Shown here one piece after another: positions 1 to 8,124 of a stretch of DNA of 64,000 bases. Each line of letters starts with the position of its first letter. Position 1 is the stretch's first letter. Source of the stretch: Saccharospirillum salsuginis (GTDB taxonomy: Bacteria; Pseudomonadota; Gammaproteobacteria; Pseudomonadales; Natronospirillaceae); the NCBI RefSeq assembly GCF_014651855.1, contig NZ_BMXR01000001.1, positions 496,001 to 560,000 on the forward strand, read 5' to 3'. The notes under the pieces were generated by a model. It was not told the origin of the DNA. It did not search any database and saw nothing but the letters and a program-made list of their open reading frames with translations. A program made the translations under genes and the position numbers.

Positions 1-1520
1 AGACGCAAAGCCAGTGGTACGAGACGCCCTACAGCCTGACGCCGCTGTCGGGCAATCAGGTCGCCGAATGGCGCACGCCCGAACCCAGCGACGATCTGTC
101 GTTGCCGGCGTCCAACCCGTTCATCCCCAAGGACCTGTCGGTGTTGCCGATGGCGACACCCACCAGCGACCTGTACAACAACCTGCCGCAGAAAATCGAA
201 ATTCAGCCGGGTTTCACGCTCTGGTATGAACAGGATGATTCCTTCCGGACACCCAAGCTGGACCTGACCCTGCTGGCCGAGACCCCGGTCATCGCCGACA
301 CCGCCCAGGCCGAGATCCAGACCCGTCTGTATCTGGACCTGGTCGACGATGCCCTCAGTGAGATCCGCTACCAGGCCGGTCTCGCCGGTTCCGGCTATGG
401 GCTCTCCCAGACCGACCGGGGCCTGCAACTGCGACTCTATGGCTACAGCGATCGCCTGCCGGTCCTGCTCGACACCCTGCTGGTGGAACTGACCGAACAC
501 CAGATCGACCCGGAACGGTTTACCCTGTTGAAATCGGACCTGGAACGCCGGCTGCGCAATACCCGCGAGGATCCGGTGCTGAACCAGATGTTCCGACGTC
601 TCGGCGAATTCCTGGTCCGTAGCTCCCACACGCCGGATGAAATGCTGGCGGCACTGGAAAACGTCACACCGGAAAGCCTGATCGAATTGCGCGATCGTTG
701 GGTGGAGCAATTGCGCCTGACCATGTTGGTTCACGGCAATATCACCGAGTCCAACGCCCGCGAACTGGGCAGCCGGGCCCGCACCATGCTCCCGCCCAGC
801 GCGGATGCGCCAAGCGTGCGACCATCGGTCGCCTCCCTGCCGGAGCGCCGCTACCGTCACGAAATGCAGATCGACCACAACGACGCCGCCCTGCTCGGCT
901 ACTATCAGGGTGAAAACAGCGGCCTGCGCGAACGCGCCCTCTACCGGCTGATGGCCCAGTTGATCAATGCGCCCTACTTCGCCGAATTGCGCACCGAGCT
1001 GCAACTCGGCTACATCGTCTTCGCCCGGGACTATGAGGTGAAAGACCTGCCCGGCCTGATCCTCTATGTGCAATCCCCGTCCACCGACCCGGCCCTGTTG
1101 CAACTGTACAGCGACCGCTTCCTGGACCAGTTCCTGCAGCGGCTGCAAAGCATGGACCAGGACACGTTCGAGCAATACAAACAGGGGCTGATCAACGAAC
1201 TGACCCAGCAGGAAGACAACCTGTATCAGCTCAGCCGGCGGTATTGGCAAGCCATACTGGACGGTAACCCGCACTTCAATACCCGCATCCGCCTGGCCCA
1301 GGCCGTGAAGACCATCAGCCTGGACGGCCTGACACGCGCTTACGAGACCCAGGTGCTCGACACCGAAGCCAAACGGCTGATGATGCACCAGGTCGGACGG
1401 GAAATGAGTGAGGACTACGCCGAACACGGCAGTGGCCTGGTCGGCTTTTACCCGGCCGACGATCCCGCCGTTGTCCACGAGGAATCAAGCTGGATCGTCC
1501 CGACCTTCAACAACCTTTGA
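1..1520 (+). CDS. Pitrilysin-family (protease III-like) M16 metallopeptidase, C-terminal part
   Basis: The frame is open from the left edge of the window, so the gene begins outside it; about 505 residues are present. The opening residues (QWYETPYSL, then SLPASNPFIP) match the middle of E. coli protease III (PtrA), where a KWYGTPY stretch is followed by LPxxNPxIPxxF. The rest matches the C-terminal M16 half, including a LVHGN motif and a region around LRTELQLGYIVFAR. The zinc-binding HxxEH motif of this family lies in the N-terminal half, so it cannot be checked here. Members cleave peptides and small proteins, in E. coli in the periplasm. A dyad without a T-run follows the stop. The family call is firm; ptrA orthology is likely but not proven from half a protein. 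Confidence 0.85.
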   Translation, partial: TQSQWYETPYSLTPLSGNQVAEWRTPEPSDDLSLPASNPFIPKDLSVLPMATPTSDLYNNLPQKIEIQPGFTLWYEQDDSFRTPKLDLTLLAETPVIADTAQAEIQTRLYLDLVDDALSEIRYQAGLAGSGYGLSQTDRGLQLRLYGYSDRLPVLLDTLLVELTEHQIDPERFTLLKSDLERRLRNTREDPVLNQMFRRLGEFLVRSSHTPDEMLAALENVTPESLIELRDRWVEQLRLTMLVHGNITESNARELGSRARTMLPPSADAPSVRPSVASLPERRYRHEMQIDHNDAALLGYYQGENSGLRERALYRLMAQLINAPYFAELRTELQLGYIVFARDYEVKDLPGLILYVQSPSTDPALLQLYSDRFLDQFLQRLQSMDQDTFEQYKQGLINELTQQEDNLYQLSRRYWQAILDGNPHFNTRIRLAQAVKTISLDGLTRAYETQVLDTEAKRLMMHQVGREMSEDYAEHGSGLVGFYPADDPAVVHEESSWIVPTFNNL

Positions 1521-1541
1521 AGAGAGAAACCGATACTCAAT

Positions 1542-1568
1542 AACCCGCCTCGGATACCGGGGCGGGTT
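1542..1568. terminator. Hairpin between convergent genes
   Basis: A perfect 8-bp inverted repeat (AACCCGCC at 1542-1549, GGCGGGTT at 1561-1568) lies between the end of the protease gene and the end of the convergent kinase-like gene. Neither side has a clear T-tract, so it may end transcription weakly in both directions or only stabilise 3' ends. Confidence 0.4.
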
Positions 1569-1588
1569 ACAGGACGGCAGGAACCGGC

Positions 1589-2653
1589 TTATTCCTCCAA
1601 CTGGGCCGACGTCAGGTCACTGTCCCCCTGACCACCTACATGACGTGGCAAAACGATCACCACCTCGGTGCCGTCCCCGGTATCGTTCAGCTCCAGCGAC
1701 CCTTGCAGCATCTGCGCCAGACGGCGGGCGACGACAAACGTCAGGCCCGGCCCCACATCCTTGCCGCGATCCGGAATACTGGTGTAATCGGTCAGCGCCG
1801 TCGCCAGTTGATCCGTTCCCAGGCGCCGCCCCTTGGCCGAGATGCTCAACTGCAGCGCTTCACCGCGATGGGCATCGATGTAGGCGATCAGATGCACCAC
1901 GACCCGGGTGTCCTCATTCATGCGGATCAATGCCTGCACCACCCGGGTCAACAGGTTGTGCAGCCAATCCACATCCGACACCAGGGGCAACTGGTCCTCC
2001 TGATGCTCCAGCTTCACCTTGACCTTGCGCGAGCGTCCATAGCGGCTCCACTCATCGACAAACCCCTCGATCACCGACAGAAAGTCCAGATTGTCGTGGC
2101 GCGGCAACTGCGATTTCAATTCCAGCTTCGCCAACGCCTTCAAATCGTCCGCGTAGCGCTGCATCAACTCCGCCTTCTCCTGAATGCGGGTCATCACATC
2201 CGCCTGATTCGACTTCGTCAGCGACATCACCTCCGCCATCGCCGTATTCAGCGCCGTCGCCATCTTCTCCAGCGCCAGATCCTTCTCCTGCGCCGAGGTC
2301 AACACCAGGCGGCGCAACTCCGCCCCCTGCTTGCCCTCATACTCATACCGCTCAATCTTCAGATGGCTCTCCTGCAACGACCGCTTTACCCGGCTCGTCT
2401 CCCGAAACGCCTCGTTCGCCCGCTGCTGAGCCCGATTCAGCGCCAACACCGACACCACACCGGCCACCCCGACCAACACGATCAAGGTTGCCAAATCCCG
2501 AACCGGCAACGCCTCCCGGCCGACTACTACAATGCCCGCCAGACTGGCCAGCCACAGAATCAACGAGACCACCAACAACGTGGCCAGATGGGAACTTTTG
2601 ATCACTCGGATCTCCTCGGGTTGAGTCATCGAACGGTTAACGACAGTTTGCAT
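1589..2653 (-). CDS. Membrane protein with degenerate histidine-kinase architecture
   Basis: The 354-residue protein has two membrane segments (about 24-45 and 55-73), a coiled-coil linker (about 75-115), a helical region at about 118-180 that sits where a dimerisation/phosphotransfer domain would be, and a C-terminal HATPase-like domain ending in a recognisable G2-like stretch (DVGPGLTFVVARRL, 299-312). No His is present in the expected acceptor helix (residues 125-150), and the N-box is eroded to NLLTRVVQALIRMNED. It is therefore probably not an autokinase; an accessory or pseudokinase role is inference. No response regulator is adjacent. An alternative start is Met9 (2629). The function is unknown. 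Confidence 0.65.
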   Translation of the reverse strand: MQTVVNRSMTQPEEIRVIKSSHLATLLVVSLILWLASLAGIVVVGREALPVRDLATLIVLVGVAGVVSVLALNRAQQRANEAFRETSRVKRSLQESHLKIERYEYEGKQGAELRRLVLTSAQEKDLALEKMATALNTAMAEVMSLTKSNQADVMTRIQEKAELMQRYADDLKALAKLELKSQLPRHDNLDFLSVIEGFVDEWSRYGRSRKVKVKLEHQEDQLPLVSDVDWLHNLLTRVVQALIRMNEDTRVVVHLIAYIDAHRGEALQLSISAKGRRLGTDQLATALTDYTSIPDRGKDVGPGLTFVVARRLAQMLQGSLELNDTGDGTEVVIVLPRHVGGQGDSDLTSAQLEE

Positions 2654-2697
2654 TAAAGTTGGGAATTATTTAACTGGGTTCGGGGGTTGGTTGGTTT

Positions 2698-2748
2698 GTT
2701 GGATTACGCGCTTCGCGCTACCGGAGCGCCGGACCGATCCAACCTACC
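2698..2748. repeat. GTTGGATTACGC...ATCCAACCTAC palindromic repeat, copy 1
   Basis: The element starts GTTGGATTACGCGCTTCGCGC and ends GATCCAACCTACC, so its ends are mutually complementary. Related copies occur near 6749, 6931, 9551 and 9660. All lie between genes. Confidence 0.7.
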
Positions 2749-2760
2749 AAGTGAGGTTAC

Positions 2761-2922
2761 GTAGGGTGGGCACGGCCCACCAATGGTTTAACCGCAATGG
2801 CCGATGAGTTTCGTAGGGTGGGCACCGCCCACCAATGATTAGACCGGACGAGCGACGAGTGGCAAAGGTTCATTTTTCGGTGGTTGAATATTCTTCCAGT
2901 GGTGGGCAGTGCCCACCCTACG
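2761..2922. repeat. Cluster of three GTAGGGTGGGCAC-GCCCACC repeats
   Basis: Two direct copies (2761-2786 and 2813-2837) and one inverted copy (2900-2922) share the core GTAGGGTGGGCACNGCCCACC. The core contains its own short dyad (GGTGGGC/GCCCACC). More copies are found as inverted pairs at 6830-6901 and 15283-15396. Confidence 0.8.
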
Positions 2923-2935
2923 AAACGCCGAGGTT

Positions 2936-3160
2936 GAGCGACCACCGAGGTTAGCGTCGGGTGGCGGGGTAGGTCCAGCCGGGGATGTGCGCAGCAGGGA
3001 TGCTGTGGCTGAGCTACCACCGAGGTTAGCGTCGGGTGGCCGGGTAGGTCCAGCCAGGGATGTGCGCAGCATGGATGCTGCGGTTGAGCTACCACCGAAG
3101 TAAGCGTCTGGAGGCGGGGTAGGTCCAGCCGGGGATGTGCGCAGCATGGATGCTGCGGTC
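2936..3160. repeat. Three tandem 75-bp repeats
   Basis: Three near-identical units of exactly 75 bp begin at 2936, 3011 and 3086 (GAGCNACCACCGA...). Each contains GGCGGGGTAGGTCCAGCC or a close variant, followed by GGGATGTGCGCAGC and a GGATGCTG stretch. The units are contiguous, with no spacers. Each carries the left arm of a longer palindrome whose single right arm lies at 3188-3218. Confidence 0.85.
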
Positions 3161-3218
3161 AAGCCTCCATGGAGGGATTCACGGCGACCCCGGATGGGCC
3201 TACCCCGCCACCTGACGC
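2954..3218. repeat. Long imperfect palindrome with CCATGGA core, copy 1
   Basis: The arm GCGTCGGGTGGCGGGGTAGG (2954-2973 and onward) is nearly complementary to 3188-3218 (CGGATGGGCCTACCCCGCCA, then CCTGACGC). Between them is the family core around 3141-3186 (CATGGATGCTG, then CCTCCATGGAGGGATTCACG). Related elements occur at 9401-9495, 9744-9867 and 13266-13361. The function is unknown. Confidence 0.7.
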
Positions 3219-3251
3219 GGACCATTGGCACTCACACACAAAGCCACCATA

Positions 3252-3280
3252 TTGTATTTCCCCGATGAACCTCATACACT
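3252..3280 (+). promoter_or_regulatory. Probable sigma70 promoter of deoCAB
   Basis: A TTGTAT -35 box (3252-3257) is separated by exactly 17 bp from a TACACT -10 box (3275-3280), about 33 bp before the proposed deoC start. The matches and spacing are good; no DeoR or CytR operator was recognised. Confidence 0.5.
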
Positions 3281-3313
3281 TGACCAAAAGCTGACCACTT
3301 GGACAACAAAACA

Positions 3314-4087
3314 ATGAACGCGCTACACGCTTCGGCCAAGCAGGCCCTCAGCCTGATGGACCTCACCAGTCTGAACGACACCGACACGGACGACATCATC
3401 ACCGCCCTGTGCCAACAGGCCAACACCCCGGCCGGCCACCCGGCAGCGGTCTGTGTCTACCCCGCGTTCATCGCCACTGCCCGCAAGGCCCTGGCTGCCG
3501 CCGGTCTGTCCGCGGTCCGCGTAGCCACCGTCACCAACTTCCCGGACGGCTCCACCGATATCGATCGCGCCGTTTCCGAGACACGCAGCGCCATCGCGGC
3601 CGGAGCCCACGAAGTGGACGTCGTGTTCCCCTATCGTGCCCTGATGGCCGGCGACAGCGACACCGGCCACCGTCTGGTAGCCGAAAGCAAAGCCGCCTGC
3701 GGCGACTCGGTGCAACTGAAAGTCATCATCGAAAGCGGCGAACTGGGCACACCCGAATTGATTCGCCAGGCCAGTGACATCGCCATCGCCGCCGGTGCCG
3801 ACTTCATCAAGACCAGCACCGGCAAGGTCCCCGTCAACGCCACCCTGGACGCGGCCGAGATCATGCTGACCGCCATTCGCGACAGCGGCAAGGACGTCGG
3901 CTTCAAGGCCGCCGGCGGCATTCGCACCGCCGGTGACGCCCAGGCCTACCTGCAACTGGCCGAGCGTCTGATGGGCGCGGACTGGATCACACCGGCCCAT
4001 TTCCGGTTCGGCGCCAGCAGCCTGTTGAACGACTTGCTGAAAACACTGGGCCACGCCTCTGGCGAGACCGGTCAGGGAGGTTACTGA
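3314..4087 (+). CDS. deoC: Deoxyribose-phosphate aldolase
   Basis: Cleaves 2-deoxyribose 5-phosphate to acetaldehyde and glyceraldehyde 3-phosphate in the cytoplasm, the last step of deoxynucleoside catabolism. The 257-residue product aligns from its first residue with E. coli DeoC (RALKLMDLTTLND versus [13 protein letters not shown]). It keeps the [14 protein letters not shown] stretch with its catalytic Asp, the Schiff-base Lys in [14 protein letters not shown], and the second active-site Lys in VGFKAAGG. An in-frame TTG at 3299 would add five residues; the ATG at 3314 fits the family better, although neither has a strong ribosome site. It is the first gene of deoC-deoA-deoB, with one base before deoA. 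Confidence 0.96.
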   Translation: MNALHASAKQALSLMDLTSLNDTDTDDIITALCQQANTPAGHPAAVCVYPAFIATARKALAAAGLSAVRVATVTNFPDGSTDIDRAVSETRSAIAAGAHEVDVVFPYRALMAGDSDTGHRLVAESKAACGDSVQLKVIIESGELGTPELIRQASDIAIAAGADFIKTSTGKVPVNATLDAAEIMLTAIRDSGKDVGFKAAGGIRTAGDAQAYLQLAERLMGADWITPAHFRFGASSLLNDLLKTLGHASGETGQGGY

Positions 4088-4088
4088 G

Positions 4089-5408
4089 ATGTATCTGCCA
4101 CAGGAAATCATTCGTCGTAAACGCAACGGCGACGTACTGTCCGCCGAGGAAATCCGCTGGTTTGTCCAGGGCATCAAAGACGAGAGCATCAGCGAAGGCC
4201 AGGTCGGCGCCTTCGCCATGGCCGTGTTTTTCCAGGGCATGAACCTGGACGAACGCGTCGCCCTGACCACCGCCATGCGCGACTCCGGCGACGTGATGCA
4301 CTGGCCGGACATGCCGGGCCCGGTACTCGATAAACACAGCACCGGCGGCGTCGGCGATGTCGTCAGTCTGATGCTCGGCCCCATGGTCGCCGCCTGCGGC
4401 GGCTACGTGCCGATGATCTCCGGACGCGGCCTGGGCCACACCGGCGGCACTCTGGACAAATTCGAAAGCATTCCGGGCTACAACACCTACCCGGACAACG
4501 CCCTGTTCGACAAGACCGTACGCGAAACCGGTGTCGCCATTATCGGCCAGACCGGCAATCTGGCCCCAGCCGACAAACGTTTCTATGGCATCCGCGACGT
4601 CACCGCGACCGTAGAAAGCATCGACCTGATCACAGCGTCCATCCTGTCCAAGAAACTGGCCGAGGGGCTCGACGCTCTGGTCATGGACGTCAAAGTCGGC
4701 AGCGGTGCCTTCATGCCGACACCGGAAAAGAGCCGCGCGCTGGCCGAAAGCATCGTCAAGGTCGCCAACGGCGCGGGCGTGACCACCACCGCCCTACTGA
4801 CCGACATGAACCAGGTGCTGGCCCGCTCGGCCGGCAACGCCGTGGAAATGCGCGAGGCGGTGGCCTACCTCAAGGGCGATGAACGCGACCCGGTGCTGCA
4901 CGAAGTGACGCTGGCCCTGTGCGCCGAAATGCTGGTTTCCGGCAAACTGGCCGACACCATCGATCAGGCGCGCGACAAGCTTCAAGCCTCGCTGGACTCC
5001 GGCGAAGCCCTTGAGCGCTTCGGCCAAATGGTCAGCGCCCTGGGCGGCCCGGCGGATTTCGCCGACAAGCCCGATGAATATTTACCGACCGCCCCCATGA
5101 TGGAACCCATCAAGGCCGAGCGCGACGGCATCGTCCAGGCCATGCAGGTGCGCGACATCGGCCTGGCCGTGGTGGCCCTCGGCGGCGGCCGCACCCGGGC
5201 CGACCAGAAGATCGACCACGCCGTCGGCCTGACCGACCTGATCAAGCCCGGCACCCGGGTCAAAGCCGGCGACACCCTGGCAATGGCGCATGTACGAGAC
5301 GACGACCAACTGACCGACGTGCGCGAACGACTGAACAAGGCCATCCCGATCGCGGATGGCGAAGCACCGGCACTGCAGCCGGTGTATGAACGCATTACCG
5401 ATGATTGA
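4089..5408 (+). CDS. deoA: Thymidine phosphorylase
   Basis: Catalyses reversible phosphorolysis of thymidine and deoxyuridine to the free base plus 2-deoxyribose 1-phosphate, which feeds DeoB. The 439-residue length is typical for the family. The phosphate-binding signature KHSTGGVGD is at residues 82-90, followed by [20 protein letters not shown], and the C-terminal pyrimidine nucleoside phosphorylase domain is complete. A GGGAGG ribosome site overlaps the end of deoC, so the genes are likely translationally coupled. It is the middle gene of the deo operon. A dedicated pyrimidine phosphorylase together with DeoB points to salvage or use of environmental DNA. Confidence 0.96.
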   Translation: MYLPQEIIRRKRNGDVLSAEEIRWFVQGIKDESISEGQVGAFAMAVFFQGMNLDERVALTTAMRDSGDVMHWPDMPGPVLDKHSTGGVGDVVSLMLGPMVAACGGYVPMISGRGLGHTGGTLDKFESIPGYNTYPDNALFDKTVRETGVAIIGQTGNLAPADKRFYGIRDVTATVESIDLITASILSKKLAEGLDALVMDVKVGSGAFMPTPEKSRALAESIVKVANGAGVTTTALLTDMNQVLARSAGNAVEMREAVAYLKGDERDPVLHEVTLALCAEMLVSGKLADTIDQARDKLQASLDSGEALERFGQMVSALGGPADFADKPDEYLPTAPMMEPIKAERDGIVQAMQVRDIGLAVVALGGGRTRADQKIDHAVGLTDLIKPGTRVKAGDTLAMAHVRDDDQLTDVRERLNKAIPIADGEAPALQPVYERITDD

Positions 5409-5433
5409 CCCTAAGCGGGACACTGGAGGAACC

Positions 5434-6669
5434 ATGGGACGCGCCATCGTACTGGTATTGGATTCATTCGGCATCGGCGCCAGCGCGGATGCCGACCGCT
5501 TTGGCGATGTGGGCGCCAACACCCTGGGCCACATCGCCCAATGGTGTGCCGAGGGCAAGGCGGACAAGAACCGCCACGGCCCGCTGATGCTGCCCAACCT
5601 GACCCGGTTGGGCCTGGTCAACGCCGCTACCGAAAGCGCCGGCGGCGAGGTTCCGGCCGGCATGGAACCGCACCCGGCCCCGGAAGGCAGCTACGGCTAT
5701 GCCCGCGAACTGTCCAGCGGCAAGGACACCCCGAGCGGCCACTGGGAGATCGCCGGCGTACCGGTGCTCTACGACTGGGGCTATTTCTCCGACCTGGACA
5801 ATTCATTCCCGCAGACCCTGCTCGACGACCTGATCGAGCGCTGCGATCTGCCGGGCGTGCTCGGCAACTGCCACGCCTCCGGCACCGAAATCATCGCGCG
5901 CCTGGGTGAAGAGCACATGAAGACGGGCAAGCCGATCGTCTACACCTCGGCGGACAGCGTCTTCCAGATCGCCTGTCACGAAGAGACCTTCGGCCTGGAC
6001 CGGCTTTACGAGCTCTGCGCCGTCGCGCGCGAACTGGTCGATGAATACAACATCGGCCGCGTCATCGCACGCCCTTTCATCGGCTCGAACGCCGACGACT
6101 TCAAGCGAACCGGCAACCGCAAGGACATCGCCGTACCGCCGCCGAGCCCGACCGTGCTGCAGAAGCTGGCCGAAGACGGTGGCGAAGTCATCTCCATCGG
6201 CAAGATCGCGGACATCTACGCCCAGGTCGGCATCACCCAGAAATACAAGGCCAACGGCCTGGAAGCCCTGTTCGACGCCACACTGGAACACACAGGCAAG
6301 GCGCCGGACCGCAGCATCGTCTTCACCAACTTCGTCGACTTCGATTCCTCCTACGGCCATCGCCGCGACGTCGCCGGTTATGCGGCCGCACTCGAGTTGT
6401 TCGACCGGCGGCTGCCGGAATTGCTGGAGGCAATGAAAGACGACGATGTTTTGGTCATGACCGCCGACCACGGTTGCGACCCGACCTGGAAAGGCACCGA
6501 CCACACCCGGGAACACATTCCGGTACTGGTCTATGGCAAGAACATGAACGCCGTGAACCTGGGCGAACGGGAAACCTTCGCCGATATCGGTCAAACCCTG
6601 GCGGATTTCCTGGACGTGTCCGCGATGGACTACGGCACCAGCTTCCTGCCCGAGTTAAAAGCGGGCTAA
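5434..6669 (+). CDS. deoB: Phosphopentomutase
   Basis: Interconverts (deoxy)ribose 1-phosphate and 5-phosphate, linking DeoA to DeoC. It is an alkaline-phosphatase-superfamily metalloenzyme of 411 residues (E. coli DeoB has 407). The N-terminal metal site is seen in [18 protein letters not shown] and the C-terminal one in [19 protein letters not shown]. The ATG at 5434 follows a GGAGGA site and begins the family-typical residues [12 protein letters not shown]; the frame is open further upstream into the end of deoA, but that stretch does not match the family. It is the last gene of the operon and is followed by a strong terminator. Confidence 0.96.
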   Translation: MGRAIVLVLDSFGIGASADADRFGDVGANTLGHIAQWCAEGKADKNRHGPLMLPNLTRLGLVNAATESAGGEVPAGMEPHPAPEGSYGYARELSSGKDTPSGHWEIAGVPVLYDWGYFSDLDNSFPQTLLDDLIERCDLPGVLGNCHASGTEIIARLGEEHMKTGKPIVYTSADSVFQIACHEETFGLDRLYELCAVARELVDEYNIGRVIARPFIGSNADDFKRTGNRKDIAVPPPSPTVLQKLAEDGGEVISIGKIADIYAQVGITQKYKANGLEALFDATLEHTGKAPDRSIVFTNFVDFDSSYGHRRDVAGYAAALELFDRRLPELLEAMKDDDVLVMTADHGCDPTWKGTDHTREHIPVLVYGKNMNAVNLGERETFADIGQTLADFLDVSAMDYGTSFLPELKAG

Positions 6670-6699
6670 CCCAACCCCTTCACCTGTCATTGCTTCCTT

Positions 6700-6725
6700 A
6701 CCGGGCTTCGCGCCCGGTTTTTTTT
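6700..6725 (+). terminator. Rho-independent terminator of the deo operon
   Basis: The stem CCGGGC/GCCCGG (6701-6706 and 6712-6717) has a 5-nt loop and is followed by eight T residues (6718-6725), about 30 bp after the deoB stop. Confidence 0.9.
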
Positions 6726-6748
6726 ATGCAGGGATGTACAGTTTGGAT

Positions 6749-6782
6749 GTTGGATTACGGCCTTCGGCCTAATCCAACCTAC
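6749..6782. repeat. GTTGGATTACGG...CTAATCCAACCTAC repeat, copy 2
   Basis: A compact hairpin: GTTGGATTA pairs with TAATCCAAC, and the inner GGCC/GGCC flank a TTC loop. It belongs to the same family as the elements at 2698 and 9660. Confidence 0.75.
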
Positions 6783-6829
6783 TAGACTGCCAAAGTATAA
6801 AAAACGTAGGTTGGTAGGACACCTACCGC

Positions 6830-6901
6830 GTAGGGTGGGCACCGCCCACCATGGACAAAGCGGTGCCTCGGCACGATCATGGTGGGCGGTGCCCACCCTA
6901 C
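6830..6901. repeat. Inverted pair of GTAGGGTGGGCACCGCCCACC repeats
   Basis: Copies at 6830-6855 and 6877-6901 face each other, giving arms of about 24 bp around a loop of about 22 bp. It lies in the spacer between deoB and the convergent hydrolase gene. Confidence 0.8.
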
Positions 6902-6930
6902 AAGGCTTATCTGCCAAGGTATAAAAAAAC

Positions 6931-6967
6931 CGTAGGTCGGATTAGGGCGTGAGCCCGTAATCCGACA
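6931..6967. repeat. GTCGGATTA...TAATCCGAC repeat, copy 3
   Basis: GTCGGATTAGGGC pairs with GCCCGTAATCCGAC around a short loop. It is a variant of the GTTGGATTA family in which the arm change (TT to TC) is matched on the other side (AA to GA). Confidence 0.65.
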
Positions 6968-6974
6968 CACCCAG

Positions 6975-7814
6975 TCAAGCCAAACGACGCTCCTCCTGAA
7001 TCCAGGCCTGATCGAGGTATTCATTCACCGACCGGGCCGTCGCCACCTTATCTTCGATGTGGAAAAAATGATCGCACCCCGGCAGCAACTCCACCGACAC
7101 ATTATCGTGAAGAGCAGCCTGCTGCTTCATCCAGACCGGGTCGGTAAAGGTGTCGCTCTCGCCATCGAGCAACAGGGTCGGATGGCCGGTGAAGGCGGGC
7201 ACCGTTTTCATCAGGAACAGGCGATGAGTATTCTCGCGGAACCGGTGATACACCTCCTCGGGTTGTCCGACCAGGGAGGTGAGCAACCGTTTGCGCAACA
7301 GTTCGCGCTTGGTCGGATGCGGAAGGGAGATCGCCAACTGGGCGAACAGTTCGGCGAACGGTTCGTGATGGCCGTGGTCGAGCAGGTTGAGGCTCAACCG
7401 CAAGCCCCGCTCGGTGGGTTGCGGGAACGGGCTGGTACCCGCCAGGATGATGCGGCGCACCTGCTCGCTACGGCGACGCGCGACTTCCAGCGCGAATATG
7501 CCGCCATAGCTGCAGCCGATCAGATCGAAGCGACCGATATCCAAATGATCCACCACCAGGCCGACGCTGTCGGAAATCGTCTTGCAATCCACACTGCGAT
7601 CGACCACCGGTGTTTCTCCAAAGCCCGGCATTTCGATGATGATGACCTGGCGCTCGGCATAGATCTGCCGCAACGTGCGCTCAACATTCATGCAGGTCTG
7701 AAACGCGCCCCCCAGATACACCAGAGGCAGTGTTCCCGCCTGTCGGTCGCCCAGGGTTAAATAGCGGGCCTCAAGACCCGTGCCGGCCACAATAGTACGT
7801 ACATTATCGATCAT
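6975..7814 (-). CDS. Alpha/beta hydrolase
   Basis: The protein is about 279 residues with an alpha/beta hydrolase fold. The nucleophile elbow is GCSYGG, after the LVVDHLDIGRFDLI strand; the likely acid Asp is in LLLDGESDTFTDP and the catalytic His in GCDHFFHIED. It has no signal peptide, so it is probably cytoplasmic. The ATG at 7814 is preferred over an in-frame GTG at 7823 because an AAGGTGAG ribosome site is better placed for it. It stands alone between repeats and the degV gene. The substrate cannot be predicted; esterase, lactonase or thioesterase activity is possible. Confidence 0.8.
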   Translation of the reverse strand: MIDNVRTIVAGTGLEARYLTLGDRQAGTLPLVYLGGAFQTCMNVERTLRQIYAERQVIIIEMPGFGETPVVDRSVDCKTISDSVGLVVDHLDIGRFDLIGCSYGGIFALEVARRRSEQVRRIILAGTSPFPQPTERGLRLSLNLLDHGHHEPFAELFAQLAISLPHPTKRELLRKRLLTSLVGQPEEVYHRFRENTHRLFLMKTVPAFTGHPTLLLDGESDTFTDPVWMKQQAALHDNVSVELLPGCDHFFHIEDKVATARSVNEYLDQAWIQEERRLA

Positions 7815-8124
7815 GGAACTCACCTTCCCGATACAGATGACACTGCGTTCCCTGAATCCCTAGAGGGGCACCGTTTTATCCCCCCATGGCAGTATCAATT
7901 TCTTTTATGGTGTCTCCCTCTCGTTGTGCCGTTGATCGATAATGTCTTTCCGTCCCAAATGCATAGAAAGCCGGTGGCCCGTCATTGGCTCTTCCACCGG
8001 CTTACTTGTTCAGTCGTCTTCCGTTTAGCTGAGCGATCTTCTTGTTGAATGCTTCCGTTGTTAAATGACCAGATTCCCAGGCTCCGGTCAACCTTCTTCG
8101 CTCAAAGGATTGATCCGACCCGGA
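7815..8124. other. Spacer between the hydrolase and degV genes
   Basis: No convincing gene. It contains a 10-bp perfect dyad, AAGCCGGTGG/CCACCGGCTT (7968-7977 and 7994-8003), about 120 bp after degV on its strand. The minus strand between the degV stop and 8003 stays open in the degV frame (see findings). Confidence 0.5.
7968..8003 (-). terminator. Possible degV terminator hairpin
   Basis: A perfect 10-bp stem with a 16-nt loop. On the minus strand it is followed by TTTCTATG rather than a long T-run, so it may be a weak terminator. Confidence 0.4.

Noticed and set aside
2936..3160. CRISPR-like array of three repeats
   Set aside because: The 75-bp units are contiguous and nearly identical throughout, with no unique spacers, and no cas genes are near.
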